64,000 nt of DNA from Pseudomonadota bacterium (GCA_018242295.1 JAFECE010000005.1:209709-273708); one strand, 5' to 3'. Numbered from the stretch's first letter, positions 42,524 to 51,462 are shown. Numbers and translations are program-made. The notes: generated by a model not told the origin, from the sequence alone.

Positions 42524-43786
42524 ATGCCGCGCTTAGATCGCTATTCCATCTTTTCAGTATTTCTCGAGGGCCTCCGCGGGCAGACCGGATGGGGTCCTGC
42601 CTGGCGCCAGGCAACACCCAAGCCGAACTACGATGTCGTTATCGTTGGCGGCGGCGGGCACGGCCTCGCGACGGCTTACTACCTCGCGAAACGCTATGGC
42701 GTGAGAAACATCGCCGTGGTCGAAAAGGGCTGGATCGGTTCCGGCAACGTCGGCCGCAACACGACGATCGTTCGCTCGAATTATCTCCTCCCCGGGAATA
42801 TCCCGTTCTACGAGACGAGCATGAAGCTCTGGGAGGGCCTGGAGCAGGACCTGAATTACAACGCGATGGTTTCCCAGCGCGGCGTTCTGAACCTTTATCA
42901 TTCCGACGCCCAGCGCGACGCCTATGCCCGGCGCGGGAATGCGATGCGCCTCCACGGGATCGATGCCGAACTGCTCGACCGCGATGCCGTGCGGTCGATG
43001 TATCCTTGGCTGAACTACGACAACGCGCGTTTTCCGATCCAGGGCGGGCTTCTGCAGCGGCGCGGCGGCACCGTGCGGCACGACGCCGTCGCCTGGGGTT
43101 ATGCGCGTGGCGCAGACCGGCTCGGAGTCGATATCATCGAGAACACGGAAGTTACCGGATTTCGTATTTCGAATGGCAAAATTAGCGGCATTGAGACGAC
43201 GTGCGGATTTATCGGTGCAAATAAAGTCGGATTAGCCGTTGCGGGAAATTCTTCCCGAGTCGCGGGAATGGCCGGCTTATCGCTCCCGATCGAAAGCCAC
43301 GTATTGCAGGCATTCGTTTCGGAAGGAATCAAGCCATTCATCGACGGCGTCGTGACATTCGGTGCCGGGCATTTCTACGTAAGCCAATCCGACAAGGGCG
43401 GTCTCGTCTTCGGCGGCGACATCGACGGTTACAATTCTTATGCGCAGCGGGGTAACCTCCCGGTCGTCGAGGATGTCCTCGAAGGCGGGATGGCGCTGAT
43501 GCCGCGGATCGGCCGGGTGCGCTTGCTGCGCTCCTGGGGCGGCATCATGGACATGAGCATGGACGGTTCGCCGATCATCGATCGGACGCCGGTCGACGGG
43601 CTCTTCTTCAACGGCGGCTGGTGCTACGGCGGCTTCAAAGCAACGCCAGCTTCGGGATTGTGCTTCGCGCACCTTATCGCGCGCAATGAATCTCACGAGG
43701 TGGCGCGGGCCTATCGCCTCGATCGCTTCCGTACCGGCCACATGATCGACGAGAAGGGCATGGGCAATCAGCCCAACCTGCACTGA
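42524..43786 (+). CDS. mgdA: N-methylglutamate dehydrogenase subunit A (sarcosine oxidase beta-like)
   Basis: 420 residues, related to the beta subunit (SoxB) of heterotetrameric sarcosine oxidase. The dinucleotide fold VVIVGGGGHGLATAYYLA (about 38-55) binds FAD, and H186 in GGTVRHDAVA lies where the beta subunit of the family carries covalently bound FMN. With MgdBCD it oxidises N-methylglutamate to glutamate and a C1 unit. Order mgdA-B-C-D matches soxBDAG, and the mgs and gmaS genes downstream distinguish it from a true sarcosine oxidase. I chose ATG 42524 over the longer frame start at 42464. A patch around 43140-43340 uses more AT-rich codons. Confidence 0.92.
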   Translation: MPRLDRYSIFSVFLEGLRGQTGWGPAWRQATPKPNYDVVIVGGGGHGLATAYYLAKRYGVRNIAVVEKGWIGSGNVGRNTTIVRSNYLLPGNIPFYETSMKLWEGLEQDLNYNAMVSQRGVLNLYHSDAQRDAYARRGNAMRLHGIDAELLDRDAVRSMYPWLNYDNARFPIQGGLLQRRGGTVRHDAVAWGYARGADRLGVDIIENTEVTGFRISNGKISGIETTCGFIGANKVGLAVAGNSSRVAGMAGLSLPIESHVLQAFVSEGIKPFIDGVVTFGAGHFYVSQSDKGGLVFGGDIDGYNSYAQRGNLPVVEDVLEGGMALMPRIGRVRLLRSWGGIMDMSMDGSPIIDRTPVDGLFFNGGWCYGGFKATPASGLCFAHLIARNESHEVARAYRLDRFRTGHMIDEKGMGNQPNLH

Positions 43787-43799
43787 AGGCGACCCCAAC

Positions 43800-44096
43800 A
43801 TGCGCATCAATTGTCCCCATTGCGGTCAACGCAGTAACGATGAATTCTCGTATCTCGGAGATGCGAGCATCGTCCGGCCCGATCCAGCAGCGCCCAATGC
43901 CAATGAAGCCTTTTACGCTTTCGGGTATGAGCGCGCGAATATCGCCGGCCCGATGCAAGAGCTCTGGTATCACGCTGCCGGATGCCACGCCTGGCTCGTC
44001 GTAACTCGCGACACGCGCAACCACGAAATTCTGGACGTCAAATCCGCTCAAGAGGTCGCCCTCGAGCGGCAGAAAGCTGCGGGCACGGCTCAATGA
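43800..44096 (+). CDS. mgdB: N-methylglutamate dehydrogenase subunit B (sarcosine oxidase delta-like)
   Basis: 98 residues of the SoxD family. The zinc ligands expected from sarcosine oxidase delta are present: C5 and C8 (NCPHCG), H58 and C62 (WYHAAGCHAW). It is a small structural subunit of the NMG dehydrogenase heterotetramer. Start ATG follows mgdA by 13 bases, with AAGG upstream; its stop overlaps the mgdC start as ATGA. Confidence 0.92.
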   Translation: MRINCPHCGQRSNDEFSYLGDASIVRPDPAAPNANEAFYAFGYERANIAGPMQELWYHAAGCHAWLVVTRDTRNHEILDVKSAQEVALERQKAAGTAQ

Positions 44097-47080
44097 CACA
44101 ATCGGCTCAAACTGCACGGCTCAAAGATCGCGGGTTGATCGACCGCTCGCAGTCTCTCACCTTCACCTTCGATGGCGTTCCTTACAACGGCTATGCGGGC
44201 GATACGCTGGCTTCCGCACTGCTCGCCAACGGCGTTCGGTTGGTCGGCCGTTCGTTCAAATATCATCGCCCCCGGGGCATCCTGACTTCGGGATCCGAGG
44301 AGCCGAATGCTCTCGTCGAGCTTCGCTCGGGTGCGCGCCGCGAGCCCAATACCAAGGCGACCATCACCGAACTCTATGACGGCCTCGAAGCGAAGAGCCA
44401 GAACCGGTTCCCGTCGCTATCGCTCGACCTGCTCGCCGTCAATGGACTTCTTTCGCCATTTCTTTCGGCCGGATTCTACTACAAGACCTTCATGTGGCCG
44501 GCGTCCTTCTGGGAGAAGTTCTACGAGCCGATGATCCGGCGCGCGGCGGGTCTTGGCCGGGCTGCACAGGAGCACGATCCCGACAGCTACGATAAGGCTT
44601 TTGCGTTCTGCGACATCCTTGTCGTCGGGTCGGGTCCTGCCGGATTGATGGCGGCGCTCACGGCAGCGCGCACAGGTGCAAGGGTCATTCTCGTCGATGA
44701 AAACTTTGCATTCGGCGGTAGGCTGCTGAGCGACGTTCGGACCGTCGGCGGTGTTAAGGGCGCAGACTGGGTCAATTCCGTCGTGGCCGAGCTGAGGTCA
44801 TTTCCCGGTGTTCGATTGATGCCGAGAACAACTGTCTTCGGCGCCTACGATACCGGTACATTTGGGGCCGTCGAACGCGTTGCCGATCACGTCCCCGTCC
44901 CGGCCGCAGGTGTGCCCCGGCAACGGCTGTGGCGCATTGTTGCGAAACACACCATCATTGCCCAAGGCGCGATGGAACGTCCGATCGTGTTTGGCAACAA
45001 CGATCGTCCCGGCGTCATGCTCGCAAGCGCCGTACGCACCTATATCAACCGCTTCGGCGTCAAGCCCGGCGAAACCGCGGTCGTGTTCTCGAACAATGAC
45101 GACGGCGCGAGCACGATCGAAGATCTGGTGGGGGCGGGTATTCGCGTTGCTGCTCTCGTCGATACGCGCACGATGCTGCAGCCGGCAACCAAATCATTTG
45201 CACGCAAGCACGGCATTCGCATCTTCGAAGGCGCTGTCGTCGCCGACGCCATCGGATCTTCGCGCGTCACCAGCGCTCGCATCGTTGGGGCTGACGGCAC
45301 GTCGCAAAACATTGCGTGCGATCTCATCGCGGTCTCTGGCGGCTTCAATCCGAGTGTTCAGGTCACGACCCATCTCGGCGGCCGTGCACAGTGGCAGCAG
45401 GAACTGGCTGCCTTCGTTCCCGGCGCGTTGCCGAAGGGAATGGCTGTCTCAGGCTCCGCAAAGGGCACGTTCGGTCTTGCTTCCTGCCTTAAAGAAGGTG
45501 CGCAGGCAGGTGAAGCCGCCGCGGTGGCCAGCGGGTTTCAGGCGGCGGCCTCGGCTGTTCCTGCAGCTGACGACGAGCCCAGCGATATTTCCGCTTTCTG
45601 GCACGTCAAGACGGCCAAGCATAAGGCATTCGTCGATCAACAGAACGACGTCACGGCCGCTGATGTCGCCTTGGCGGAACGCGAAGGATATCGCTCGGTC
45701 GAACACCTGAAGCGCTATACGACGCTCGGCATGGCGACCGATCAGGGCAAGACGTCGAACGTCAACGGTCTCGCGATCCTGGCGCAGCTGACGGGCAAAA
45801 CCATTGCGGCGACCGGAGCGACCTCGGCGCGTCCGCCATACACGCCCGTTTCGCTCGGCGCTCTCGCCGGCGAGCATCGTGGCAAGCATTTCAAGGCAAC
45901 GCGTCTCACGCCATCGCACGATTGGGCCAAAGAGCGCGGCGCCGCGTTTATCGAAACCGGCATGTGGCTCAGAGCTCAATATTATCCGAAGCCCGGCGAG
46001 AACGATTGGCTAACGACGGTTTGCCGCGAAGTGAACACGGTTAGAAATGCCGTCGGGGTTTGTGATGTCTCGACGCTCGGCAAAATCGAGATTCACGGCA
46101 CGGACGCCGGCAAGTTTCTTGACCGTGTCTATATCAATATGATGAGTACTCTCGGCGTCGGCAAAGCCCGCTACGGCATGATGCTGCGCGAAGACGGCAT
46201 CGCAATGGATGACGGAACGGCGGCGCGTTTCGCGGACGACCGCTACTTCATCACCACGACCACGGCGAATGCGATCAAGGTTTTGCAGCATCTCGAACTT
46301 TGCCGCCAATGGTATTGGCCGGACCTCGATGTGCAGCTTTTCCCAGTGAGCGATCAGTGGGCGCAGTATTCCGTCGCCGGTCCTCGCGCTCGCGATTTGC
46401 TTGCGAAGATCGTGGATGCACCTTTCGACATCTCGAATGCGGCGTTCCCCTATATGGCGGTGGCTGAACTCACCGTAATGGGCGGCATCAAAGCGAGGCT
46501 CTACCGGCTCTCGTTCTCCGGCGAGATGGCTTACGAAATCGCCGTTCCGGCGCGCCAGGGCGATCGCCTCATGCGCACTCTGATGGCGAAAGGCGAGGAA
46601 TTCGGCGTCGCGCCCTACGGAACCGAAGCTCTCGGCGTCATGCGCATCGAGAAGGGACACGTCGCTGGTCCCGAACTCAACGGCATGACGACGGCTGGCG
46701 ATCTCGGCCTCGGCAAGATGGCATCGACGAAGAAGGACTTTGTCGGCCGCGTGCTTTCGCAACGGCCGGGGCTCGCCGATCCTACCCGTCCGCGCGTCGT
46801 CGGCTTCAGGCCTGTCGACAGGTCCGCACGGCTTCGGGGCGGCGCGCATTTCATCGGCAAGGACGATGCCGCCGTTGCGCAAAACGATCAAGGTTACATG
46901 ACCTCCGTCGCCTACTCGCCTTCGCTCGGTCACTGGATCGGCTTGGGGCTGTTGTCGGGCGCCGAGTCTCGAATGGGCGAGATCCTGAGAGCGTTCGATC
47001 CCGTTCGAAATGGCGACGTCCTCGTCGAAGTGGTTCCGGCTACATTTGTTGACGTTGAAGGAGCGAGACTGCGTGTCTGA
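44093..47080 (+). CDS. mgdC: N-methylglutamate dehydrogenase subunit C (sarcosine oxidase alpha-like)
   Basis: 995 residues, the length of SoxA. The N-terminus has a ferredoxin-like fold (LTFTFDGVPYNGYAGDTLAS), then an NAD(P)-type Rossmann domain (DILVVGSGPAGLMAALTAAR, about 177-200), and the C-terminal 400 residues are an aminomethyltransferase (GcvT-like) domain that binds tetrahydrofolate (ANAIKVLQHLE, GTEALGVMRIEKGHV). The alpha subunit thus can pass the C1 unit to tetrahydrofolate as methylene-H4F. I chose the ATG at 44093, overlapping the mgdB stop, since an upstream frame start at 43982 lies inside mgdB and adds non-homologous residues. Confidence 0.94.
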   Translation: MTQSAQTARLKDRGLIDRSQSLTFTFDGVPYNGYAGDTLASALLANGVRLVGRSFKYHRPRGILTSGSEEPNALVELRSGARREPNTKATITELYDGLEAKSQNRFPSLSLDLLAVNGLLSPFLSAGFYYKTFMWPASFWEKFYEPMIRRAAGLGRAAQEHDPDSYDKAFAFCDILVVGSGPAGLMAALTAARTGARVILVDENFAFGGRLLSDVRTVGGVKGADWVNSVVAELRSFPGVRLMPRTTVFGAYDTGTFGAVERVADHVPVPAAGVPRQRLWRIVAKHTIIAQGAMERPIVFGNNDRPGVMLASAVRTYINRFGVKPGETAVVFSNNDDGASTIEDLVGAGIRVAALVDTRTMLQPATKSFARKHGIRIFEGAVVADAIGSSRVTSARIVGADGTSQNIACDLIAVSGGFNPSVQVTTHLGGRAQWQQELAAFVPGALPKGMAVSGSAKGTFGLASCLKEGAQAGEAAAVASGFQAAASAVPAADDEPSDISAFWHVKTAKHKAFVDQQNDVTAADVALAEREGYRSVEHLKRYTTLGMATDQGKTSNVNGLAILAQLTGKTIAATGATSARPPYTPVSLGALAGEHRGKHFKATRLTPSHDWAKERGAAFIETGMWLRAQYYPKPGENDWLTTVCREVNTVRNAVGVCDVSTLGKIEIHGTDAGKFLDRVYINMMSTLGVGKARYGMMLREDGIAMDDGTAARFADDRYFITTTTANAIKVLQHLELCRQWYWPDLDVQLFPVSDQWAQYSVAGPRARDLLAKIVDAPFDISNAAFPYMAVAELTVMGGIKARLYRLSFSGEMAYEIAVPARQGDRLMRTLMAKGEEFGVAPYGTEALGVMRIEKGHVAGPELNGMTTAGDLGLGKMASTKKDFVGRVLSQRPGLADPTRPRVVGFRPVDRSARLRGGAHFIGKDDAAVAQNDQGYMTSVAYSPSLGHWIGLGLLSGAESRMGEILRAFDPVRNGDVLVEVVPATFVDVEGARLRV

Positions 47081-47609
47081 GCTTGCAAACCATACCAACA
47101 CGGCGCATGCGTCCGACCTCATCGAGCGCAACGATGTAACCGTCACGAATATCGCTGCCCGTCGCGGCGCTCGCGCTTCGCTGGACGAACGCGCTCGCGC
47201 GACCTTCGGAGTATCGCTGCCATCGACGCCAAAAGCCGTCGAAGCTGGTGGGGCGCTGATCGTCTGGGCAGGCCCCGATCAATGGCTCATTATTCAGAAA
47301 GACGAAGCCGGTCGCGACCACTATTCTGAACTTGCGAAGACATTCAACGGATTGGCGTCGCTCGTTGACGTTACCGAAAGCCGAACGATTTTTAGAATTT
47401 CCCAGGCACGTCCGTCCCCTGTCCTTTCACGGAGCATGGGCATTGATTTTCACGAGGACGCATTCAAGCCCGGAGACGTCGCAATTACACACGTTTCGCA
47501 TCTCGGGGTTATCGTCTGGCGGCTTCCCGATGGTACAGCGTACGATTTCGCCTGCGCCCGTACTTATTCGCGAGATTTCGGGGATTGGCTCCGAAAAGCA
47601 AAAGCCTAA
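47073..47609 (+). CDS. mgdD: N-methylglutamate dehydrogenase subunit D (sarcosine oxidase gamma-like)
   Basis: 178 residues of the SoxG family, a small GcvT-like fold (GPDQWLIIQKDE; TESRTIFRISQA). It completes the dehydrogenase complex. The start is a GTG (47073) that overlaps the mgdC stop by eight bases, with GAAGGAG nine bases upstream; an upstream frame start (47010) lies inside mgdC and is unlikely. SoxG is normally the least conserved subunit. The 3' half is richer in AT than its neighbours. Confidence 0.9.
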   Translation: MSELANHTNTAHASDLIERNDVTVTNIAARRGARASLDERARATFGVSLPSTPKAVEAGGALIVWAGPDQWLIIQKDEAGRDHYSELAKTFNGLASLVDVTESRTIFRISQARPSPVLSRSMGIDFHEDAFKPGDVAITHVSHLGVIVWRLPDGTAYDFACARTYSRDFGDWLRKAKA

Positions 47610-47628
47610 CCAATAATAGGCCCTTTTT
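47604..47628 (+). terminator. Weak stem-loop at the mgdD stop, followed by T5
   Basis: GCCTA (47604-47608) pairs with TAGGC (47617-47621) around an 8-base loop, followed by CC and five T. The mgdD TAA overlaps the stem. The stem is short, so termination here is likely only partial, if it occurs. Confidence 0.35.
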
Positions 47629-47724
47629 ACGTACCTGCGTCCTTCCGGCAATAGACAATTTCAATTTGGGTAGTGGCATAATGCTTCCCGACGTGCGAAC
47701 TTGTTTTTTTAATAATGATTTGAA

Positions 47725-47740
47725 CCGCCGTATCCGGCGG
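47725..47740 (+). repeat. Stem-loop CCGCCG-TATC-CGGCGG before the XRE-cupin gene
   Basis: Perfect 6-base GC arms with a 4-base loop, ending at the base before the AAGG ribosome site of the regulator at 47749. In RNA it would limit ribosome access, or it may be an operator for autoregulation. Confidence 0.5.
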
Positions 47741-47748
47741 AAGGCTTC

Positions 47749-48402
47749 ATGTCAGATAAAACGCGCAAAAACCCTATTGCTCTTCTGGAGCCGGAACCCC
47801 TAGCAACTGGCTCGAATGCGCCGGGCGCGGCAGAGCACACTTTAGAGCAGGCCATCGGACATCAGGTCCGTCACCATCGCAAACACGCGGGTTTGACGGT
47901 CGCGGAGCTTGCCACCGCGGCGCAGATCTCGCCCGGCATGCTGTCGAAGATCGAAAACGGCCAGATCTCGCCATCGCTCGGCACGCTGCAGATGCTGGCT
48001 TCGGCGTTGAATATACCGTTGACGGTGCTGTTTGCCTCTTTCGAACAGCGCCGTGATTGCTCGTACGTAAGGGCTGGCGAAGGCGTGGTCATCCGCCGGC
48101 GCGGGACGAAAGTCGGCCATCAATACCAGCTTCTCGGCCACTCACTCGACGGCCCCGTCGTTATCGAGCCTTACCTCATCACGCTGACCGATGACGCGGT
48201 GGCTTACACGGGCTTCCAGCACGAAGGCGTCGAATTCATTTTCATGCTCACGGGCGAAGTGGAGTACGCGCACGCCGATCGCAGCTACCTCCTTGCGCCC
48301 GGTGATGCGATCCTTTTCGATAGTGCGGCGCCGCATGGGCCAGCGCGCCTCATCAAGACCCCGATGACATACCTTTCCATCATCATTTATCCCCGCCCCT
48401 GA
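47749..48402 (+). CDS. XRE-type regulator with C-terminal cupin domain
   Basis: 217 residues: a Cro/C1-type helix-turn-helix (about 33-90; LTVAELATAAQISPGMLSKIENG) and a cupin sensor domain (about 140-215; EFIFMLTGEVEYAHADRSYLLAPGDAILF). Such regulators usually sense a small molecule through the cupin barrel. Its place between mgdABCD and mgsABC, on the same strand, makes it the likely controller of the methylamine genes. An inverted repeat just upstream of the mgsA promoter (48423-48437) is a candidate operator. The ATG is preceded by AAGG; the first 30 residues are poorly structured. Confidence 0.88.
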   Translation: MSDKTRKNPIALLEPEPLATGSNAPGAAEHTLEQAIGHQVRHHRKHAGLTVAELATAAQISPGMLSKIENGQISPSLGTLQMLASALNIPLTVLFASFEQRRDCSYVRAGEGVVIRRRGTKVGHQYQLLGHSLDGPVVIEPYLITLTDDAVAYTGFQHEGVEFIFMLTGEVEYAHADRSYLLAPGDAILFDSAAPHGPARLIKTPMTYLSIIIYPRP

Positions 48403-48422
48403 CGAACTGCGCCTTCCCGACA

Positions 48423-48437
48423 TTTCTTTTAAAGAAA
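48423..48437 (+). promoter_or_regulatory. Candidate operator TTTCTTT-T-AAAGAAA upstream of mgsA
   Basis: A perfect 7-base dyad centred on one T, 16 bases upstream of the -35 element of the mgsA promoter. A further half-site (TTTCTT) follows at about 48442. XRE-type dimers bind such short dyads, and the regulator gene ends 20 bases upstream. Binding is inferred, not shown. Confidence 0.5.
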
Positions 48438-48453
48438 ACTTCTTTCTTCTGAG

Positions 48454-48482
48454 TTGACAGTCCGACTACCGATTGTTACTGT
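48454..48482 (+). promoter_or_regulatory. Sigma-70-type promoter of mgsABC
   Basis: TTGACA (48454-48459), 17 bases, then TACTGT (48477-48482): a consensus -35 and a near-consensus -10. The predicted transcription start near 48489 leaves a leader of about 30 bases with GGAGG before the mgsA ATG at 48519. It is the best vegetative promoter I noticed in the window. Confidence 0.72.
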
Positions 48483-48518
48483 GTAGGTCCGTTCCTTCGC
48501 GGCCCTCTGGAGGCAATC

Positions 48519-49415
48519 ATGTGCGGAATCGTCGGACTATTTCTAAAAAACCCAAAAATGGAGCCGCAGCTCGGCCAGCTACTTTCTGGCATGCTGTCGA
48601 CGATGTGCGAGCGAGGGCCGGACTCGGCTGGGTTCGCCATCTATGGCTCCGGTACTGAAGGTCGATCGAAAATCACGCTGCAGTCTGCGACCGCAGCGGA
48701 AGACTTCGCGAAGCTCAAGGCTGCTCTCGCGAAAGACAAGAAATTGGACGCGCAGCTGACGACCAACGACACACACGCCGTTCTCAGCGTTCCGTCGGAT
48801 AAGGTTGATGAGGTGCTCGCCACGCTCAGCGCGGACTTCCCATCGATCCGCATCATGGCGACCGGCGAGAATATCGAAATCTACAAGGAAGTCGGCTACC
48901 CTACCGAGGTCGCCAAGCGCTTCGATCTCGCCCACATGTCGGGCTCGCATGCCATCGGCCACACGCGCATGGCCACCGAGTCGGCCGTAACGACGCTCGG
49001 CGCGCATCCCTTCTCGACCGGCGCGGATGAGTGCCTCGTGCACAACGGCTCGCTTTCGAACCACAACAGCCTGCGCCGCGAACTCATTCGCGACGGCATG
49101 AAGTTCAATACAGAGAACGATACCGAAGTCGCCGCTTCCTATCTCACATGGCGGATGAAGCAGGGCATGAACCTCGGCGAGGCGCTCGAGAAGAGCCTCG
49201 ACGATCTCGACGGCTTCTTCAATTTCGTCGTGGGCACGAAGGAAGGGTTCGGCGTCGTGCGCGATCCGATCGCGTGCAAACCAGCAGTCATGGCGGAAAC
49301 CGACGACTACGTTGCGTTCGGTTCGGAATATCGCGCGCTCGCAGGCTTGCCTGGAATTGACAAGGCTAAAGTCTGGGAACCGGAACCGTCAACCGTTTAC
49401 TTCTGGCAACGCTGA
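48519..49415 (+). CDS. mgsA: N-methylglutamate synthase subunit A (class II glutamine amidotransferase-like)
   Basis: 298 residues with the N-terminal nucleophile Cys2 (MCGIVGLF), as in the glutaminase domain of glutamate synthase and GlxB. ERGPDSAGFAIYG and SGSHAIGHTRMATESAVTT are the expected motifs. In NMG synthase it handles the amide of gamma-glutamylmethylamide or a related substrate. It is first in mgsABC, with TGGAGG six bases before the ATG, and its stop shares one base with the mgsB start. Confidence 0.93.
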   Translation: MCGIVGLFLKNPKMEPQLGQLLSGMLSTMCERGPDSAGFAIYGSGTEGRSKITLQSATAAEDFAKLKAALAKDKKLDAQLTTNDTHAVLSVPSDKVDEVLATLSADFPSIRIMATGENIEIYKEVGYPTEVAKRFDLAHMSGSHAIGHTRMATESAVTTLGAHPFSTGADECLVHNGSLSNHNSLRRELIRDGMKFNTENDTEVAASYLTWRMKQGMNLGEALEKSLDDLDGFFNFVVGTKEGFGVVRDPIACKPAVMAETDDYVAFGSEYRALAGLPGIDKAKVWEPEPSTVYFWQR

Positions 49416-50125
49416 TGCAGCAGTTAATTGGGGACCTTATGCGAACGTTTGATCTGGCTCAGAGCCCGTTACGCGAACTTAACGAAGAGCTGCACCGGCA
49501 AACCGACGGCTCTAATCAACCTCAGTGGGAAATCGTAAATCCACGCGGTGGTCATGCCATTGCCGTCGGCCTCGATGCGCCCGTCAAAGTCGATATCCGC
49601 GGTAGCGTTGGATATTACTGCGCGGGAATGAACAAGAAGGCCTCCGTGACGGTACATGGCTCGGCAGGCCCCGGCGTTGCCGAAAACATGATGTCGGGAC
49701 GCGTCGTCATCAAAGGCGATGCGAGCCAGTACGCCGGCGCAACCGGCCGCGGCGGCCTTCTCGTCATCGAAGGCAATGCATCGTCCCGGTGCGGCATTTC
49801 GATGAAGGGCATCGATATCGTCGTCAAGGGTAACATCGGGCACATGTCCGCCTTCATGGCGCAGTCGGGCCACCTCGTCGTACTCGGCGATGCGGGCGAC
49901 GCCTTGGGGGATTCCATCTACGAAGCGCAGCTCTTCGTTCGCGGCAAAGTGAAAAGCCTCGGCGCCGACTGCATCGAGAAAGAGATGCGGCCCGAACATC
50001 AGGAGGCGCTCACCAAGCTTCTCGCAGATGCCGGAATAAAGGACGCCAAAGCTTCGGAATTCCGCAGATATGGCTCTGCACGCAAGCTTTATAACTTCAA
50101 CATCGACAACGCGGATGCTTACTGA
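49415..50125 (+). CDS. mgsB: N-methylglutamate synthase subunit B (GltB C-terminal/GlxC-like)
   Basis: 236 residues. From about 75 to 190 it has the GXGXG right-handed beta-helix of the glutamate synthase C-terminal domain (GPGVAENMMSGRVVIKGDAS, then GATGRGGLLVIEGNASSRC). It is a structural subunit of NMG synthase. The ATG at 49415 overlaps the mgsA stop (TGATG); an ATG at 49439 with GGGGA nearby is an alternative start. The 3' end shares a base with the mgsC start. Confidence 0.92.
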   Translation: MQQLIGDLMRTFDLAQSPLRELNEELHRQTDGSNQPQWEIVNPRGGHAIAVGLDAPVKVDIRGSVGYYCAGMNKKASVTVHGSAGPGVAENMMSGRVVIKGDASQYAGATGRGGLLVIEGNASSRCGISMKGIDIVVKGNIGHMSAFMAQSGHLVVLGDAGDALGDSIYEAQLFVRGKVKSLGADCIEKEMRPEHQEALTKLLADAGIKDAKASEFRRYGSARKLYNFNIDNADAY

Positions 50126-51462
50126 TGTCGCCGAAAATCCCGCTTACGACACCACGCCACTCGGCTACGTTCGATGATTACACGCTCTCGGAAATCCGGC
50201 GCGCGGCATCGACCGGCATCTACGATATCCGTGGAGGCGGCGCCAAGCGCCGTGTGCCGCACTTCGACGATCTTCTGTTTCTTGGCGCCTCAGTATCGCG
50301 CTATCCTCTCGAAGGCTATCGCGAGCGCTGCAGCACGAGCGTGACGCTCGGCACGCGGTTCGCCAAGAAACCGATCGAGCTCAAAATTCCGATCACGATT
50401 GCAGGCATGAGCTTCGGCGCACTGTCGGCAAACGCGAAGGAAGCGCTCGGCCGTGGCGCCTCGATCGCAGGCACCTCGACGACAACGGGCGACGGCGGCA
50501 TGACGCCGGAGGAGCGCGGTCAGTCGAAGACGCTTGTCTATCAGTACTTGCCATCACGCTATGGCATGAATCCCGACGATCTGCGCAAAGCGGATGCGAT
50601 CGAAGTCGTCGTCGGTCAAGGCGCCAAGCCAGGCGGCGGCGGCATGCTGCTCGGTCAGAAGATTTCGGATCGCGTCGCCGAGATGCGCAACCTGCCGAAG
50701 GGTATCGACCAACGCTCGGCGTGTCGCCATCCCGATTGGACAGGTCCGGACGATCTTGAAATCAAGATCCTTGAAATCCGCGAAATCACCGACTGGCAAA
50801 AGCCAATCTACGTGAAGGTCGGCGGTACGCGTCCCTACTACGACGTTGCTCTTGCCGTCAAAGCAGGCGCCGACGTCATCGTGCTCGACGGCATGCAGGG
50901 CGGCACCGCGGCAACGCAGGAAGTCTTTATCGAAAACGTCGGCCTGCCGACACTCGCTTGCATCCGGCCGGCCGTTCAGGCCTTGCAGGATCTGGGCATG
51001 CACCGCAAGGTTCAGCTCATCGTGTCGGGCGGTATTCGCAACGGTGCCGACGTTGCCAAGGCGCTGGCGCTTGGCGCTGACGCCGTCGCGATCGGCATGG
51101 CAGCGCTCGTTGCTCTGGGCGACAACGATCCAGCGCTCGATGCTGAATACGCGAAGCTCGGTACGAAAGCCGGCTGCTACGATGATTGGCATGAGGGCCG
51201 CGATCCGGCGGGTATCACAACCCAGGATCCCGAACTCTCAAAGCGCCTCGACCCGGTACGGGCCGGACGCCGTCTCGCCAATTACCTGAAGGTCATGACG
51301 CTCGAAGTACAGACGATCGCTCGCGCTGCTGGACACAACAACATCCACAATCTCGAGCCCGAAGATCTCTGTGCATTGACGATCGAAGCCGCTGCAATGG
51401 CTCGCGTTCCCCTCGCAGGAACGTCTTGGATCCCCGGAGTGACAGGATCGGGCGGCTTATAA
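50125..51462 (+). CDS. mgsC: N-methylglutamate synthase subunit C (FMN glutamate synthase-like)
   Basis: 445 residues, related to the central FMN-binding TIM barrel of glutamate synthase and to GlxD. Motifs include ITIAGMSFGALSANAKEALG, TTTGDGGMTPEERGQ, YVKVGGTRPYYDVALAVKAG, VLDGMQGGTAATQEVF and IVSGGIRNGADVAKALALGA. It makes the C-N bond between the methylamino group and 2-oxoglutarate/glutamate with reducing equivalents. Its stop codon lies inside the terminator palindrome at 51450-51476. Confidence 0.94.
   Translation: MSPKIPLTTPRHSATFDDYTLSEIRRAASTGIYDIRGGGAKRRVPHFDDLLFLGASVSRYPLEGYRERCSTSVTLGTRFAKKPIELKIPITIAGMSFGALSANAKEALGRGASIAGTSTTTGDGGMTPEERGQSKTLVYQYLPSRYGMNPDDLRKADAIEVVVGQGAKPGGGGMLLGQKISDRVAEMRNLPKGIDQRSACRHPDWTGPDDLEIKILEIREITDWQKPIYVKVGGTRPYYDVALAVKAGADVIVLDGMQGGTAATQEVFIENVGLPTLACIRPAVQALQDLGMHRKVQLIVSGGIRNGADVAKALALGADAVAIGMAALVALGDNDPALDAEYAKLGTKAGCYDDWHEGRDPAGITTQDPELSKRLDPVRAGRRLANYLKVMTLEVQTIARAAGHNNIHNLEPEDLCALTIEAAAMARVPLAGTSWIPGVTGSGGL

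Noticed and set aside
43982-44092. Upstream extension of mgdC beginning inside mgdB
   Set aside because: It is out of frame with mgdB, adds residues without similarity, and the ATG at 44093 has the coupled ATGA arrangement.
47670-47690. Sigma-54-like TGGCATAATGCTTCC upstream of the XRE-cupin gene
   Set aside because: The -12 element lacks the GC core (TTCC in place of TTGC), so the match is too weak.
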